Below the pieces are notes generated by a model. The model saw only the letters and a program-made list of their open reading frames with translations. It was not told the DNA's origin and searched no databases. Position numbers and translations under genes: made by a program. From Sagittula marina (GTDB lineage Bacteria > Pseudomonadota > Alphaproteobacteria > Rhodobacterales > Rhodobacteraceae), in assembly GCF_014196795.1 (NCBI RefSeq), contig NZ_JACIEJ010000014.1:50520-114519 (forward strand): a DNA stretch of 64,000 nt, in the 5' to 3' direction. Numbering within the stretch: the first letter of the stretch is position 1; every line of letters starts with the position of its first letter. Shown here one piece after another: positions 45,595-55,422 of this stretch.

Positions 45595-45620
45595 CAAAGA
45601 AAAAGGCCGCCCGGCGGGCG
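45595..45620 (-). terminator. Intrinsic terminator of the tnsABC operon
   Basis: Read on the minus strand, the stem CGCCC/GGGCG with a 3-base loop is followed by CCTTTTTCTTTG. It lies about 35 bases after the tnsC stop and separates the operon from the motif array. Confidence 0.75.
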
Positions 45621-45654
45621 ACCCTAACGTGGATTAACGGGGACAGATTGCTGG

Positions 45655-46665
45655 CTACTTCCGTTTGCGCGGTTTCTTCGCCACATTCGTGTCCTGGTAA
45701 AAACGATCCATGGCGCGGGAGGTGTCGATCCCGCGCCAATGCTCAGACAGGAAGGGGTTGAGTTCGTCATCAGAGTTGGTGCGGACATAATAGGCCTCGG
45801 CGAAATGATCGAGGGTGACCCGGACATCCCCCATCTCCAGGGCCTCCGAGAGCGCTTCGATCGTGATCTCGACGGCCAAACCGAACCGATAGGCTGCAGC
45901 ATGCATCATGAGCGGCATGAATTCCGCGAGGCAGAACAGGCCTTCATCGGTCAGGCCAGTTCCCGCCAATAGCTTGGTCATGGCATTTCGGAGGGTGGGG
46001 CCATCGGCTTCGGGCGTCATGGCCAATATCTCGACAGGACGCAGTCGCCGCGTCAGGGTGGGATCGTGGTTGATGAACTCGTGTCCTTCCGAGGTCCCGG
46101 TCAGGATAAGCGAAACAGGCCAGGGCCCGACCTGCATCAGGTTGCGGAACCGCTTCGCGAAGGCGGACATCGCCTCTTCGGTCGCGTAACGCCCTGCGTC
46201 CTGGATCTCATCGAGGTGAATGGCCGCGATATGATGATGCTGGAGCTGCCTGCGCAGACAGTCGATCAGGTAGTCCTCGGTCCGGTTGCCCTTGGTCGGG
46301 TATCCAATTTCCCTGAGGACGGCACAGCATGTGTCCTTCACGCTCGCTTTTCCCGGCACGATTGCACTGACGATCCTGTGGCCGAACTCCCGACCGCCTG
46401 TGGCGACCGCCGCCTCCTCATACTCACGGATCACCCGCGCCATCATCGTCGACTTCCCGCTACCGGCAGGGCCGATCAAGGCAGCCCCCTTCTGCTCATA
46501 CAGCCCACGCGCCAGGCGAGTTTCCCGCGCCTCGAGGACACTGAACACCCGCTCGCGGATCAAGCGGTGGGTCTCGGTTTCAAAGAAGAAGGTATCCAGC
46601 GCGGAGGTCGCGGCCGCTTTGGTGCGCGTTTTCTCCATCACGGCCAGGGCTTCATTTGTGGTCAT
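45655..46665 (-). CDS. tnsC: TnsC/TniB-like transposition ATPase
   Basis: A 336-residue AAA ATPase. Walker A GPAGSGKST is at residues 65-73, Walker B IAAIHLDEIQDA around 147-157, and SLILTGTSEG is sensor 1. Such proteins link target selection (TniQ) to the transposase in Tn7-like elements. The RLRPVEILAMTPEADGPTLR region is typical of the TniB branch. It follows tnsB by 14 bases and has GGAG before its ATG. The very basic C-terminus (KKPRKRK) may contact DNA or TnsB. Confidence 0.9.
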   Translation of the reverse strand: MTTNEALAVMEKTRTKAAATSALDTFFFETETHRLIRERVFSVLEARETRLARGLYEQKGAALIGPAGSGKSTMMARVIREYEEAAVATGGREFGHRIVSAIVPGKASVKDTCCAVLREIGYPTKGNRTEDYLIDCLRRQLQHHHIAAIHLDEIQDAGRYATEEAMSAFAKRFRNLMQVGPWPVSLILTGTSEGHEFINHDPTLTRRLRPVEILAMTPEADGPTLRNAMTKLLAGTGLTDEGLFCLAEFMPLMMHAAAYRFGLAVEITIEALSEALEMGDVRVTLDHFAEAYYVRTNSDDELNPFLSEHWRGIDTSRAMDRFYQDTNVAKKPRKRK

Positions 46666-46679
46666 GGAATATCTCCGGA

Positions 46680-48902
46680 TCAGGATCTTGGGCGGCGTCG
46701 GGCGCCATTGGAGCGGAAGCGATCGAGGGGATTTGCTCCATCGGGGCGTTCGGCGGCCTCGGTCTCCGATGGGGATCTGGGCGCTGATGCGGTGTGATTG
46801 CCACTGGGACCGGTCGCGTAGCCGGTTTGCAGAGGATCGATGAACTCGTCGCGGCCGACAAAGGGCTTTTCATGTGCGCCCTTGCCGAACTCCAGTTCCT
46901 TGCGAAGACGCGCTGCCTCCTCGTCGCTGCGACCTTCCATGGTGACGCCGGCCGAGTGTGCGATGGCTTTTGCCTCCCCGCGCCAACTCTCACGGGCTTC
47001 AGACTGGGCTTTGGAATGATCGGCGACATCAAGTGCGGCTTCAGCCTTGCGCCGGGTCCTTTCCGCCTTCCACCAGGCGAGTGACTTTCCCCGCATGGTC
47101 TCGTCGAGGCAGGGAACGGAAATCAGGTCGCCATTGGCGACGACCGAGATGGCCCCGAGGTTCATCGGGTCGACGATGATTTCCAGCTTTTCCCCCGGCC
47201 GGGCGATCCTGTCCACGCCCGGCGCCTTACGCTGGTTGCGGATGAACTCATTCGAATAGACCAGCCCCTCGAATCGGATGCCGGCTTCCGAGACGCCAGC
47301 AGCATGGGAACTGCCACAAGCTTCGCGCAGTGCTTGAGACCCAGGCAGCGCGAAGGGGTCAAACTGTTCGTGTTTCGACAGCTTCGCCCATGTGCCGGAC
47401 GGGGTCGCTCCGCCGAGACCGCGGTGAGGCGATGCGTTGTAATCCGCCACGAATGTGACGAAGAGACGATGCAGATCATCATCCGTGAGGCAGGCCTCGC
47501 GCCCAGGATTCCGATCATTTCTCAAATGGGGCGCACCGGCTGTCCAGCCCGGCAAATGCCGCGCCCATTTCAATTCGAAGGTGCGAAACAGGCGTTCAAC
47601 GTGAGCGCGAAGCTCGGCCACGCCGGTCACGGCATTCAGAAGTGAACCGGACAGGATGCGAACCGCCTCGACGAACCTTGACCCACCAAATGGGTTCTTT
47701 CCGAACTCGCTCCCCGAATCCGTCGAAACCATGTGGATAGGGGCCCTGTTGTCCCAAGAGGACTCGAAGAGCCCCGCCTCCCTGAGGAGTGGCGTCTTGT
47801 CCACAAAGCACATGCGAAGGCAAGACAGCGATGCTTCCTGGTTCGGTGCCGCACAAAACGCAAACCCCAAGATCATGCGGGTGGCGACATCGATCGCGAC
47901 GACCACCCATCGGCGAACGCGCTTCACCTTGGCACGCTGCTCGGGTGTCATGCGGTCCCAGGCCGCTCGCGACACGTTCAAGGACAGAACATGAACCTGC
48001 CACGCGTCGAATACGACCGACTGCCCCGGAAAGCTGGCTTTCAGTCCCTGCTCGACGCTGCGGAGTTCTGCTTTTGCCTTCGCCAGCCCCTCGCGTTTGA
48101 CGGTGACCGTGAACCGGTCCAGGTATTTGTCGATCCAGCGCTCATAGGTCCTGGTCGACTTCACGTCGATCAAGACCGGGTAGCCTGCGGCGCGGCGGCG
48201 CTCGTTTTCCTTCTCGACCTGCGAGACCGTGTGAGCAGCCACATCGGATTTGGAGTCTGGCTTGTCCGGATATTGTCGCAAGAACCGCAGAACGAAATTC
48301 TGGTCTTCAATCGCCTGTTCGTCCAAGTCTACCGATCGAGCACGTGGGGGGCAAAACACCTTTGCCTGCTGACCTCCTTTTCGGAACTTGCGATAGTAAC
48401 TGAGCAGAGTGTCATTTCTGGGAAGCGGCTTCAGGCTCTGCGTCGCATTCGCAGTTTCCGTCCCATAATCCCGACGTGCTTGATAGGACTTGTAGTCCCG
48501 ATCCAACTTGGCACGCCAGGTCTGCACCCCATCGCGCGTCAAGATCATTCCGAACTTTCGGTAATGGGCCATCCGCGTACAGAGGAACATGATCAGGTCT
48601 ATGCGCGCGCGCCGTTTCCTGGTGGCCCCGAACATCTCGCCCGTGCCGAACATGGCGCGATCCATCTGCTGGGCCGGGCTGTAGTAGCCACGCTCGATGA
48701 TCAGCAGTTCGCTCTCGAGCAGGTGCGGGATCTCATCCGCGCGAAATTTGCGGATATCCACGTCATGGTCGGCGTTCAGAACCGACAGCAGATAATGCGT
48801 GACGACCTCGCTGCCGCGATCCCTGACCTCGCTGGTCCTGGTGACTTCGGCTCCCTCGAAGGTGACCCGATCCGTTGCCTTGAGACGCGCGAAATAGGTC
48901 AT
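46680..48902 (-). CDS. tnsB: TnsB-like DDE transposase
   Basis: A 740-residue Mu/Tn7-type transposase with an integrase (rve) core. The catalytic residues are likely D299 (VVFDAWQ), D395 (MVSTDSGSEFG) and E436 (ELRAHVERLFRTFE), giving a 40-residue D-E spacing. N-terminal helix-turn-helix regions (about 90-260) should bind the transposon ends. A C-terminal beta-barrel-like segment with RIARPGEKLEIIVDPMNLGA and a charged tail that would contact TnsC follow. The ATG at 48902 overlaps the tnsA stop by 4 bases, indicating coupling; a longer upstream frame lies inside tnsA. Confidence 0.93.
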   Translation of the reverse strand: MTYFARLKATDRVTFEGAEVTRTSEVRDRGSEVVTHYLLSVLNADHDVDIRKFRADEIPHLLESELLIIERGYYSPAQQMDRAMFGTGEMFGATRKRRARIDLIMFLCTRMAHYRKFGMILTRDGVQTWRAKLDRDYKSYQARRDYGTETANATQSLKPLPRNDTLLSYYRKFRKGGQQAKVFCPPRARSVDLDEQAIEDQNFVLRFLRQYPDKPDSKSDVAAHTVSQVEKENERRRAAGYPVLIDVKSTRTYERWIDKYLDRFTVTVKREGLAKAKAELRSVEQGLKASFPGQSVVFDAWQVHVLSLNVSRAAWDRMTPEQRAKVKRVRRWVVVAIDVATRMILGFAFCAAPNQEASLSCLRMCFVDKTPLLREAGLFESSWDNRAPIHMVSTDSGSEFGKNPFGGSRFVEAVRILSGSLLNAVTGVAELRAHVERLFRTFELKWARHLPGWTAGAPHLRNDRNPGREACLTDDDLHRLFVTFVADYNASPHRGLGGATPSGTWAKLSKHEQFDPFALPGSQALREACGSSHAAGVSEAGIRFEGLVYSNEFIRNQRKAPGVDRIARPGEKLEIIVDPMNLGAISVVANGDLISVPCLDETMRGKSLAWWKAERTRRKAEAALDVADHSKAQSEARESWRGEAKAIAHSAGVTMEGRSDEEAARLRKELEFGKGAHEKPFVGRDEFIDPLQTGYATGPSGNHTASAPRSPSETEAAERPDGANPLDRFRSNGARRRPRS

Positions 48903-49744
48903 GCCGCCACCTCGCAGACAAGGCCGCTCTCGAACCGATCCAGAGGGTGTTTGCGAATGTCGCCATCCCCGATGAGTCGGACGGCCGCACGCCACGCCCG
49001 ATTGTCGAGCCGGGACGCCTCGATCAACCGATCCAGCGTGAACCGGGGCGGTAGATCGTTCGCCGCCTCCAGGACGATCCGGTCAGCTTCCGGGTCCCAG
49101 CCCCGCCGCGCATAATGGATTTTCTCCGCGCAGTCCCGCCACGCCGGGTGAAATGAATAGCGCGACAGCACCACGATCCGATCGGCGACGTCCCGCGAAC
49201 ACTGAGACGCAATGTTCGCGACCTCCGCCAGATAAGACTGGCGCCGGGCCTTCTCGTCGTACTTGACCGAGACCAGGACCTCTTCACCTGAGGCCAGCAA
49301 AACGTGAATGTCGATCTTGGTGTAGCTTGCGTCCCCATCCAGACCCACGAAATCAATTCGCGTGAACTGCTCCTTGAAGTTCAGCACATCAGGATGGGCC
49401 GCGAGGTTCTTCTTCACCTCGGCCTCTTCCATCGAGGCGCACCAGAACTCCTGCATCACGGCCCTGCGGTGCAGGCGCGTCACGAAGGAGAGCCGGGAGC
49501 TGCCTCGTGACTTTCCGAGTTCCATCTTCTGCAGATGAGACCGACGGACCCGGAAAGGGGCCTCCGGATCCGCCGCCAGGGGCGGGCCAATCGGCGACAG
49601 ATGCTTGGTCGGGACGCCGGGACTGCGAACGCCGGTGAAAGGCAGGACGCCGTAGATCGGCCCGAGTGTGATTTTCGGCTGCCTGGGCAGCTCCGCCGGC
49701 GAATAATTCCAGCTGTCGTGATCGATAATCTGATCGTCAGACAT
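48899..49744 (-). CDS. tnsA: TnsA-like endonuclease
   Basis: TnsA cuts the 5' ends during cut-and-paste transposition by Tn7-like elements. This 281-residue protein has a restriction-endonuclease-like core: VLNFKEQF (E125), SYTKIDIHVLL (D145) and VLVSVKYDEKARR (K161), followed by a helical C-terminal domain that would bind tnsC/DNA. Order, overlap and strand with tnsB and tnsC support the call. Presence of TnsA implies cut-and-paste rather than replicative transposition. Confidence 0.85.
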   Translation of the reverse strand: MSDDQIIDHDSWNYSPAELPRQPKITLGPIYGVLPFTGVRSPGVPTKHLSPIGPPLAADPEAPFRVRRSHLQKMELGKSRGSSRLSFVTRLHRRAVMQEFWCASMEEAEVKKNLAAHPDVLNFKEQFTRIDFVGLDGDASYTKIDIHVLLASGEEVLVSVKYDEKARRQSYLAEVANIASQCSRDVADRIVVLSRYSFHPAWRDCAEKIHYARRGWDPEADRIVLEAANDLPPRFTLDRLIEASRLDNRAWRAAVRLIGDGDIRKHPLDRFESGLVCEVAA

Positions 49745-50058
49745 GACATCTCCGTTCCCGAAAACAGCAGTGTTTCGGGTCTAATTCTGCTTCTCTTGAT
49801 GAGGTCATGTCGCTCTTGCCGCGCGCGAACTCTATCGCTAGCGTGGCAGTTGTGCTGATGTGACAGGACCTCTGCGTCTTGTGCCCCTTTTGGGGCGAAA
49901 TTCCGAACTGACCCAACCGAAACTGCTTGGGCGGGTCATGCGGTTATTTTCCGGGAAGTCGGTGAAAATCCCAATCGAAAAAGCTTCACCCATGTGCCGG
50001 AAATGTGGATAACTCATTCAAGTGACTGATTATCATAGAAGAATCGATGCTGCCCTGC
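49745..50058. other. Gap upstream of tnsA
   Basis: In Tn7-like elements the right end usually lies directly before tnsA. These 314 bases contain none of the 20-bp motifs seen near tnsC and tniQ. A CCGAAAACAGCAGTGTTTCGG inverted repeat is near 49758 (arms CCGAAA/TTTCGG) and may terminate or regulate. Confidence 0.5.
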
Positions 50059-51156
50059 TCAATGGAGCAGCGGCCGGCCTTGTTGGTCGGATCCCAGCTC
50101 CAGCATCCGTTTCACGGTCCGGATATTGATCTGCTGGCCCGCCCCGAATGCCTCCCCCAGCGCGGTCGTGATGGCCGTTGTGATGGCCGGCGAGAGCTGC
50201 CGCTTGGCAGCCTCGCGTAGGACGAGATCATTGATCTGCCCCTGCGTGGGAGAAGGCACGTTGACGACGCGGATCCGCGACAGAAGCGGTTCCGGCAGGC
50301 CGTGCAGGCTATTTGATGTGAAGACCCAATTGACGAAAGACATATCGAATTGGTTCTGAAAGTAAGGGCAGGTCCACCGGCTTGCCGTCAGCTCTTCGAG
50401 CAGCGGCAGGAGGGCATTGGGAAGACTGAAAGCCCGTCCCTTGTCGGATTTGGGCGTGCCGGATTTTTCTATCTCGTCGATGATGACGAGCGGATTTGCA
50501 ACCTGCCGCATCAGCATCAGGCCCACGAGACGGCCGGGGCCGGCATTCGACCAGCCGCGTTGACTTCCTATCAGTCCGAAACTGGCATTCTCGCCTGTGG
50601 CGTCGAGGGTCATGTCCGGCGTTTCCAGCAGCTGCGCAAGACGACGTGCCCATGCGCTTTTGCCAACGCCCGGCGGGCCATCTAGAAGAATCGGCGCAAA
50701 TTGAGCACCGGGCCTGCCACTTGCACGATGATGATGAAGGCTGCGCCAAACATGTGTCGTCGCTTCCGAGACCCAGGGAAACTCCGCATGAAGCGCCGCC
50801 GCTACCTCATCGATATGATGCGCCGAGCGCAGATCGAAAATCTCGGCGCCGTCCCGACAGCCCTCTAGCATGACGCGGTCTTCTCGCGACAGGCGCGTTG
50901 GCTCCACCTCCTTCAGATGGTGGCGATGGATCTTCTGCGCCCATCGCCGGATCCGGATCTCGAGCGACTTCGGGAGTTCATTCTGGGGATAATGCCATAG
51001 TTCATTATAGGCGGCGCGTTCTTCCTGAGGGATGCCATCGGAAATCTGCCGCTTTTCCAGCAAGCGGCTATGGAATTGCTTGAGTCGCTTGATGATCGCG
51101 GCCTCCTCAAGCGCGGGATCAGACTGTTTGCTCAGGATGAAGCGGATTCTTGGCAT
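50059..51156 (-). CDS. Lon-like AAA+ ATPase without protease domain, copy 2
   Basis: A 365-residue paralogue of the protein at 44037-45131. Walker A GPPGVGKS is at residues 160-167, Walker B LVIIDEIEKSG around 223-233, and NWVFTSNS is sensor 1 after CPYFQNQFDMSFV. The N-terminal 110 residues differ from copy 1 and are basic and helical. No protease domain is present. It is on the same strand as tnsABC, 314 bases upstream of tnsA. A tandem origin with later insertion of tnsABC, or a joint function with the transposon, could explain the arrangement. Confidence 0.82.
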   Translation of the reverse strand: MPRIRFILSKQSDPALEEAAIIKRLKQFHSRLLEKRQISDGIPQEERAAYNELWHYPQNELPKSLEIRIRRWAQKIHRHHLKEVEPTRLSREDRVMLEGCRDGAEIFDLRSAHHIDEVAAALHAEFPWVSEATTHVWRSLHHHRASGRPGAQFAPILLDGPPGVGKSAWARRLAQLLETPDMTLDATGENASFGLIGSQRGWSNAGPGRLVGLMLMRQVANPLVIIDEIEKSGTPKSDKGRAFSLPNALLPLLEELTASRWTCPYFQNQFDMSFVNWVFTSNSLHGLPEPLLSRIRVVNVPSPTQGQINDLVLREAAKRQLSPAITTAITTALGEAFGAGQQINIRTVKRMLELGSDQQGRPLLH

Positions 51157-52016
51157 GGATGGGATCTTTCGTCATAGCTCCGCCAGCCGCCATGATGACG
51201 GACATGCGGGCAGAGCCTCGGATTACAAAGGGGATGTCAGCTTCGCCGCGCGCCCTGGATCGATCGTCGCCGAGGATATGCGCGGCTACGCAGGAGTGGC
51301 GTTATGCAGGAGGAGGAATCATGGTCATAGTCAGGTACTCGGTAAACACAAACATCGGGACCGCACCGGCGTGAACCACACGGTAGACCCTTCGGTGATG
51401 GCTCCTGCCACAGTTGACTGAGTATGGGAATAGGAGTCACGCCATTGATATAATTGAGAAAAAAAGATTCTGCGCATTCTTTTTAAGAGGCTGATGTCTG
51501 AGGGGCGCCAGGCATGCCCCCTAGATATGGGGCAGCCTCCCACAGACCGCATCTACTGATAGACTGCACATTGGCCGCATTCTCGTGCTCTCGTCGTCTT
51601 CGAGGCCTTTTCCAAACATCGAGAAATCTGATTTTCGCATTCGTCGTGCCGGAAAACGTCGCGCGCCTCGCGATTGGACGGCCCGATGGAGGCGAGAAGA
51701 GGCACTCTTAGGGCTTTTCGGCCATCGTTCAGGCTAAGCGGACTGTGCCGATTCGAGAGGCTGTATGAATGTCGCTGTCCTGAAGAAGTTGCAGGTTACA
51801 CGGCAAAGCGCGCCTTCGAGGTAGGCATAGTTTTTACCGGAAGGGCGGGAAGCAGCCGTTCGCCGCATTGCGCACGAACGGCAGAGTTGCGATGGGAACT
51901 ACCGCGCGGAGTGCTTTTCAAGAGAGGGGCGGACGGCGCTGGCAATGATCATGACTGATTAGTCGGCAGCGCCCATCGCTTACGTGGGGCACGGCGGCCA
52001 GCCAGCGTCTCAAATA
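51157..52016. other. Gene-free 860-base gap
   Basis: I find no conserved frame here. There is an AAAAAGA/TCTTTTT inverted repeat near 51460 and a degenerate copy of the intergenic repeat (GCAGCCGTTCGCCGCATTGC near 51856). This gap could hold the right end of the Tn7-like element, but no matching end motif is visible. Confidence 0.45.
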
Positions 52017-53432
52017 CTACTTTTTTTCTTTGAACCCGAGATAAAGCAATTGGCGCCTATCTTCCTCCTTAACAGTATGGGGCAGTGTGATCGTCAAAGT
52101 GATTTGGTCGATGAGCGTGCTCATCACGGCGTCAAATACTTCACGCCGCACTACTTCTGAGGCGTCAGAAAGGCTTATTGTGAGGGTATTTTGATTGGGC
52201 TGAGATTCATCATCAGTTGCTGCAGCTACCACTTCCTTGGATTGAACCTCGGCAATACTCGAGTCGGAGTTCTCCAGAATCGAAGTGCGCTCCCGCCCGA
52301 TCAGAAAGTCAATATTGGGAGCTCCGTCCTCGGCGCGCCGTCCGATTGGTCGAGCGCCAGATGCCTCAAGTGCGTTGCGCATGCCAAGGGGCATAGTTTC
52401 GTAGCGGATAAAACAAACACGTCTCTCCCCCCACGTAGAAAGTCCTTTTTCTGATAGCCATTCGGGCTCAGGATCGGATGACAATACTGCTTCCGCATTC
52501 TGCCGCAACAAGTCCATCGTTTGCGCATATAGTTGGCGGCTCCACTTCCCATTCGCAGGCGCGGCCGATGCGATGCTAAGTGATCCACTTATCTCCTGAC
52601 GTGGAATACTTTTTGCCAGTGTCTTGCGAGTAAGGATTCCGAAGGGCAATAAAAATACAACGTCAATACCCTCGTTGAGAAACAGTGAGGCGACTTCCTC
52701 ACTGGCACGACTATTATAAATTATCGCCACGGATTTTTCGGTGGCAACGCGCATCAATTCCGAAGCTATCGCCTGAAGGGCCTGCAACTCACGTTCACCA
52801 GGCTTGCGCGAAGGCAGAAGTGCAATCCAAGGCCGAAAAAAATTTTCCCGACTTCCCTGAAGATAAAGCTGGCCCGGCACATCAAAAGTCGGCAGCGTTT
52901 CCCGCTGGATCATGTCATAGCCAAGCTGCTCTGCACTTACGCGCTCATCTTCGGTGGGCTGCGCATTCGCTTCGTGGCCCACGTGCCGCGAAGCGGAGGG
53001 CTCGAAAATCAACACGTGAGCATTTACGCCATCGAGCTTCTCTCGGATCATCCGCGATACACGAGCCCAGTCCAGACCACCATGACCGCACCCAAGCGCG
53101 GGAAGCGTAACAGTTACTGGCCCTACAGAGTCTAAATAACTGCGAAGATCTTCGAGTCCAGCATCGATATCCTCATAGCGGGAAGAATTGCGCCAATGGC
53201 GCTTGGTCGGGAAATTGATGACCCAGTCGCCGGTCAAGGATTTCCATACATTCATTGCACCGGGTTTAACGCGATCATCTCTGCAATCGCGTTGATACTG
53301 CTTGAACATATCGGGGTAGCGCTGCTTGAATGCCAACGCCACGCCTGCGCCCATCACTCCGACGCAATTGACTGTATTCACACGGACATCCGCATGTACG
53401 TCAAACATATCGCCTTTCACGAACTCAAGCAT
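52017..53432 (-). CDS. darG: DarG-type macrodomain antitoxin
   Basis: A 471-residue protein. The first 150 residues are a macrodomain that removes ADP-ribose from DNA: VKGDMFDVHADVRVNTVNCV, GVMGAGVALAFKQRYP and LPALGCGHGGLDW. The C-terminal part would bind the toxin directly. It follows the DarT-like gene by 5 bases on the same strand, the toxin-then-antitoxin order of DarTG operons. DarTG modifies viral or host DNA and can act in phage defence; this is family knowledge. Confidence 0.9.
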   Translation of the reverse strand: MLEFVKGDMFDVHADVRVNTVNCVGVMGAGVALAFKQRYPDMFKQYQRDCRDDRVKPGAMNVWKSLTGDWVINFPTKRHWRNSSRYEDIDAGLEDLRSYLDSVGPVTVTLPALGCGHGGLDWARVSRMIREKLDGVNAHVLIFEPSASRHVGHEANAQPTEDERVSAEQLGYDMIQRETLPTFDVPGQLYLQGSRENFFRPWIALLPSRKPGERELQALQAIASELMRVATEKSVAIIYNSRASEEVASLFLNEGIDVVFLLPFGILTRKTLAKSIPRQEISGSLSIASAAPANGKWSRQLYAQTMDLLRQNAEAVLSSDPEPEWLSEKGLSTWGERRVCFIRYETMPLGMRNALEASGARPIGRRAEDGAPNIDFLIGRERTSILENSDSSIAEVQSKEVVAAATDDESQPNQNTLTISLSDASEVVRREVFDAVMSTLIDQITLTITLPHTVKEEDRRQLLYLGFKEKK

Positions 53433-53437
53433 GATAG

Positions 53438-54775
53438 CTATTCTGCATCCTTATCTATGTTTTCTGCACACCACGTATACAATTCGTCAGCTTGGTTTTG
53501 ATCCCACCACCACGGTACGAGTGCCGTTACATCTGCGCGCGAGATCGCGAACAACATTCTCAATTCACCCTCGTTACGAACGACATCAACAATTTGCTGT
53601 GGATCTCGCCCTTGCCCAAGAACATCACCGACAAGGTCATGGTAGCATACGAGCAGTAGCAATGTCCGTGCGGAAGAGGCGCTAACCGTGCCAACATGCT
53701 CGGTCAAGATTTCCGCCATCATAGGCATTGCGCCTACAGGGTGATCGGGATCGACCTTCTGCAGGCCACCGTTCTCGTCCCAGCGGGAGCGTGGTCCCTT
53801 GCCGATGTCGTGAAGATAGGCTGCAATTTCAAGGAGACGCTGTTGTTTGACGTCGAAAGAGTCATACTCATCAAGCTCTAACAGCCCAGAAACAACCTCC
53901 TTCGTATGGACATCTACTGTCTTTCGATGGACACCGTTCGCGGAGCGTAGACCAACCAGTTCGGCAGTATGAGGTAGGCAGCCGAAATCAGCACGCAGGC
54001 CATCTCTAAGGCTGCGAAGGTTCTCAAAGCTGGCGGTGTCCTCATGGTCGCCGGTGTGCTCGGCGACATAGGAACATGCATCATTGAAAATGCCTGCTAC
54101 CTCACCAGGCCCTTTTACGACACTGCTTGTTCCACCCTGCGCAAAATTCGTGAACCAGTGTTTGCGTCTCCTGTCCTCAAACTCGATCGGGGGAAATTCA
54201 CGGTCACCAACGATTTCCTTTACACGCTCCTTGACCCATTCGTTCCACACGATGCAACGCGCCGCTGCTGTGACAGGAAGAGCGCTATAGACCAGCATTT
54301 CGGCCATTCGCCGGTGTCGGAAGTCATCGTCCGGGCTGCCCCACTTCTTGCTGTCAATCGCGTCCCAATCAAGCTCGGCGAGGCTTGCCGGATCATGGTA
54401 GAAATCCGGTGGTATCTCGGTATTCGCTGACGCTGAGGTGAAGACCACGTCCTCCCTTTCGACCAAGGTGATAGAGAATTCAAAATAGAGAATATCATAC
54501 TGATCGACATTTTTGGCATTTACCACGCCAAGCAGCATCGGGCTGACGGAACCAAAATAGAACGGTACGTAGTCATGTACGCATCCCATGGGGCCACATG
54601 GAACCGCCATCCGCGCGCGGCGGCCTTGGATTCCCTCCGCGGCGATCGATCGATGCCGCTTGGGAAACTGAGGATGATTGTGGGCGAGAAAGCCGTCGCG
54701 CAACAGACCTTCCAAATTGTCGATATGCGAGAAATGATAAACGTATCGATGTGTGTGCTGAGCCGATATCGGCAT
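53438..54775 (-). CDS. darT: DarT-type DNA ADP-ribosyltransferase fused to an HD domain
   Basis: Residues 1-215 are DarT-like: YHFSHIDNLEGLLRDGFL, the VPFYFGSVSPMLL motif, and HRRMAEMLVYSALP with the probable catalytic Glu159. DarT attaches ADP-ribose to thymidine or guanosine in single-stranded DNA. Residues about 280-445 form an HD-type phosphohydrolase domain: VHTKEVVSGLL (H290), AYLHDIGKG (H322-D323), DPDHPVGA (H345) and VCYHDLVGD. Standard DarT proteins are about 210 residues, so this fusion doubles the length. AAGGA lies before the ATG. The DarG partner follows at 5 bases. Confidence 0.88.
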   Translation of the reverse strand: MPISAQHTHRYVYHFSHIDNLEGLLRDGFLAHNHPQFPKRHRSIAAEGIQGRRARMAVPCGPMGCVHDYVPFYFGSVSPMLLGVVNAKNVDQYDILYFEFSITLVEREDVVFTSASANTEIPPDFYHDPASLAELDWDAIDSKKWGSPDDDFRHRRMAEMLVYSALPVTAAARCIVWNEWVKERVKEIVGDREFPPIEFEDRRRKHWFTNFAQGGTSSVVKGPGEVAGIFNDACSYVAEHTGDHEDTASFENLRSLRDGLRADFGCLPHTAELVGLRSANGVHRKTVDVHTKEVVSGLLELDEYDSFDVKQQRLLEIAAYLHDIGKGPRSRWDENGGLQKVDPDHPVGAMPMMAEILTEHVGTVSASSARTLLLLVCYHDLVGDVLGQGRDPQQIVDVVRNEGELRMLFAISRADVTALVPWWWDQNQADELYTWCAENIDKDAE

Positions 54776-55422
54776 CTTAAATCCTTACAACTGCAGTTGG
54801 CTCAGATGGCCACAAAAAGTCAGGCGTTTCAACGCACCGGATCACTTGACAGAGATTTACCTTCATCGGGTGCAGGCATGAGGCCAAACTGACGCTCTCG
54901 CTTGAGCCGGCTATGGGTTGCAATCATTGGTAGCCTGGCCGCGTTTGGCCGCAGTATTGGGCAGGCCTTGGTCGACAGCGCGGACGTAGGACAGATGCGA
55001 TATGGGCTGGGACCGGTCACCTACCTCGCCGCGCTCGAATGTCCGCAGTGGGCCGATCTCGACGGTACGACAGGAGGGGCGGAAACCGAACCTTAGCTGC
55101 GGGCGCGAGGCCTGAGCCGGCTCCATGCAGAAGCGGACTTCCAGACTGGATACCATACTGGAGCTTGACCGATCGACATTGAGGGAGGGAGGAGACATCT
55201 ACTGCCCGCTCGACGAGTATTCAACTCGGGATCAAACTGTCTGTCCGTTTCCGAAGATCGAAGCCGATAAAGCAGACAACCAGTATCGATTCGACCCTCC
55301 ACCGGCGGACCACGCGGGGTGCCACTTGGTAACACGCCTGAGGCATATGCCGATCGACCTTAGTTTGAGCGAAACCTACAAACTTCCGAAAACCGTCTTC
55401 GCACGGCCCGCTCAGCCGTTCT
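54776..55422. other. Gene-free gap with repeat remnants
   Basis: No coding frame is supportable in these 647 bases. GGAAACCGAACCTTAGCTGC at 55081 is another degenerate copy of the dispersed repeat. A lone CCGTCTT at 55392 recalls the transposon-end motif, but the flanks do not match. Confidence 0.45.

Noticed and set aside
47733..49115. 460-codon plus-strand frame opposite tnsB
   Set aside because: It is a GC-driven shadow of the DDE transposase gene.
55386..55400. Lone CCGTCTT as a possible right transposon end
   Set aside because: Flanking bases do not match the rest of the 20-bp motif, and the orientation is again the same as the other copies.
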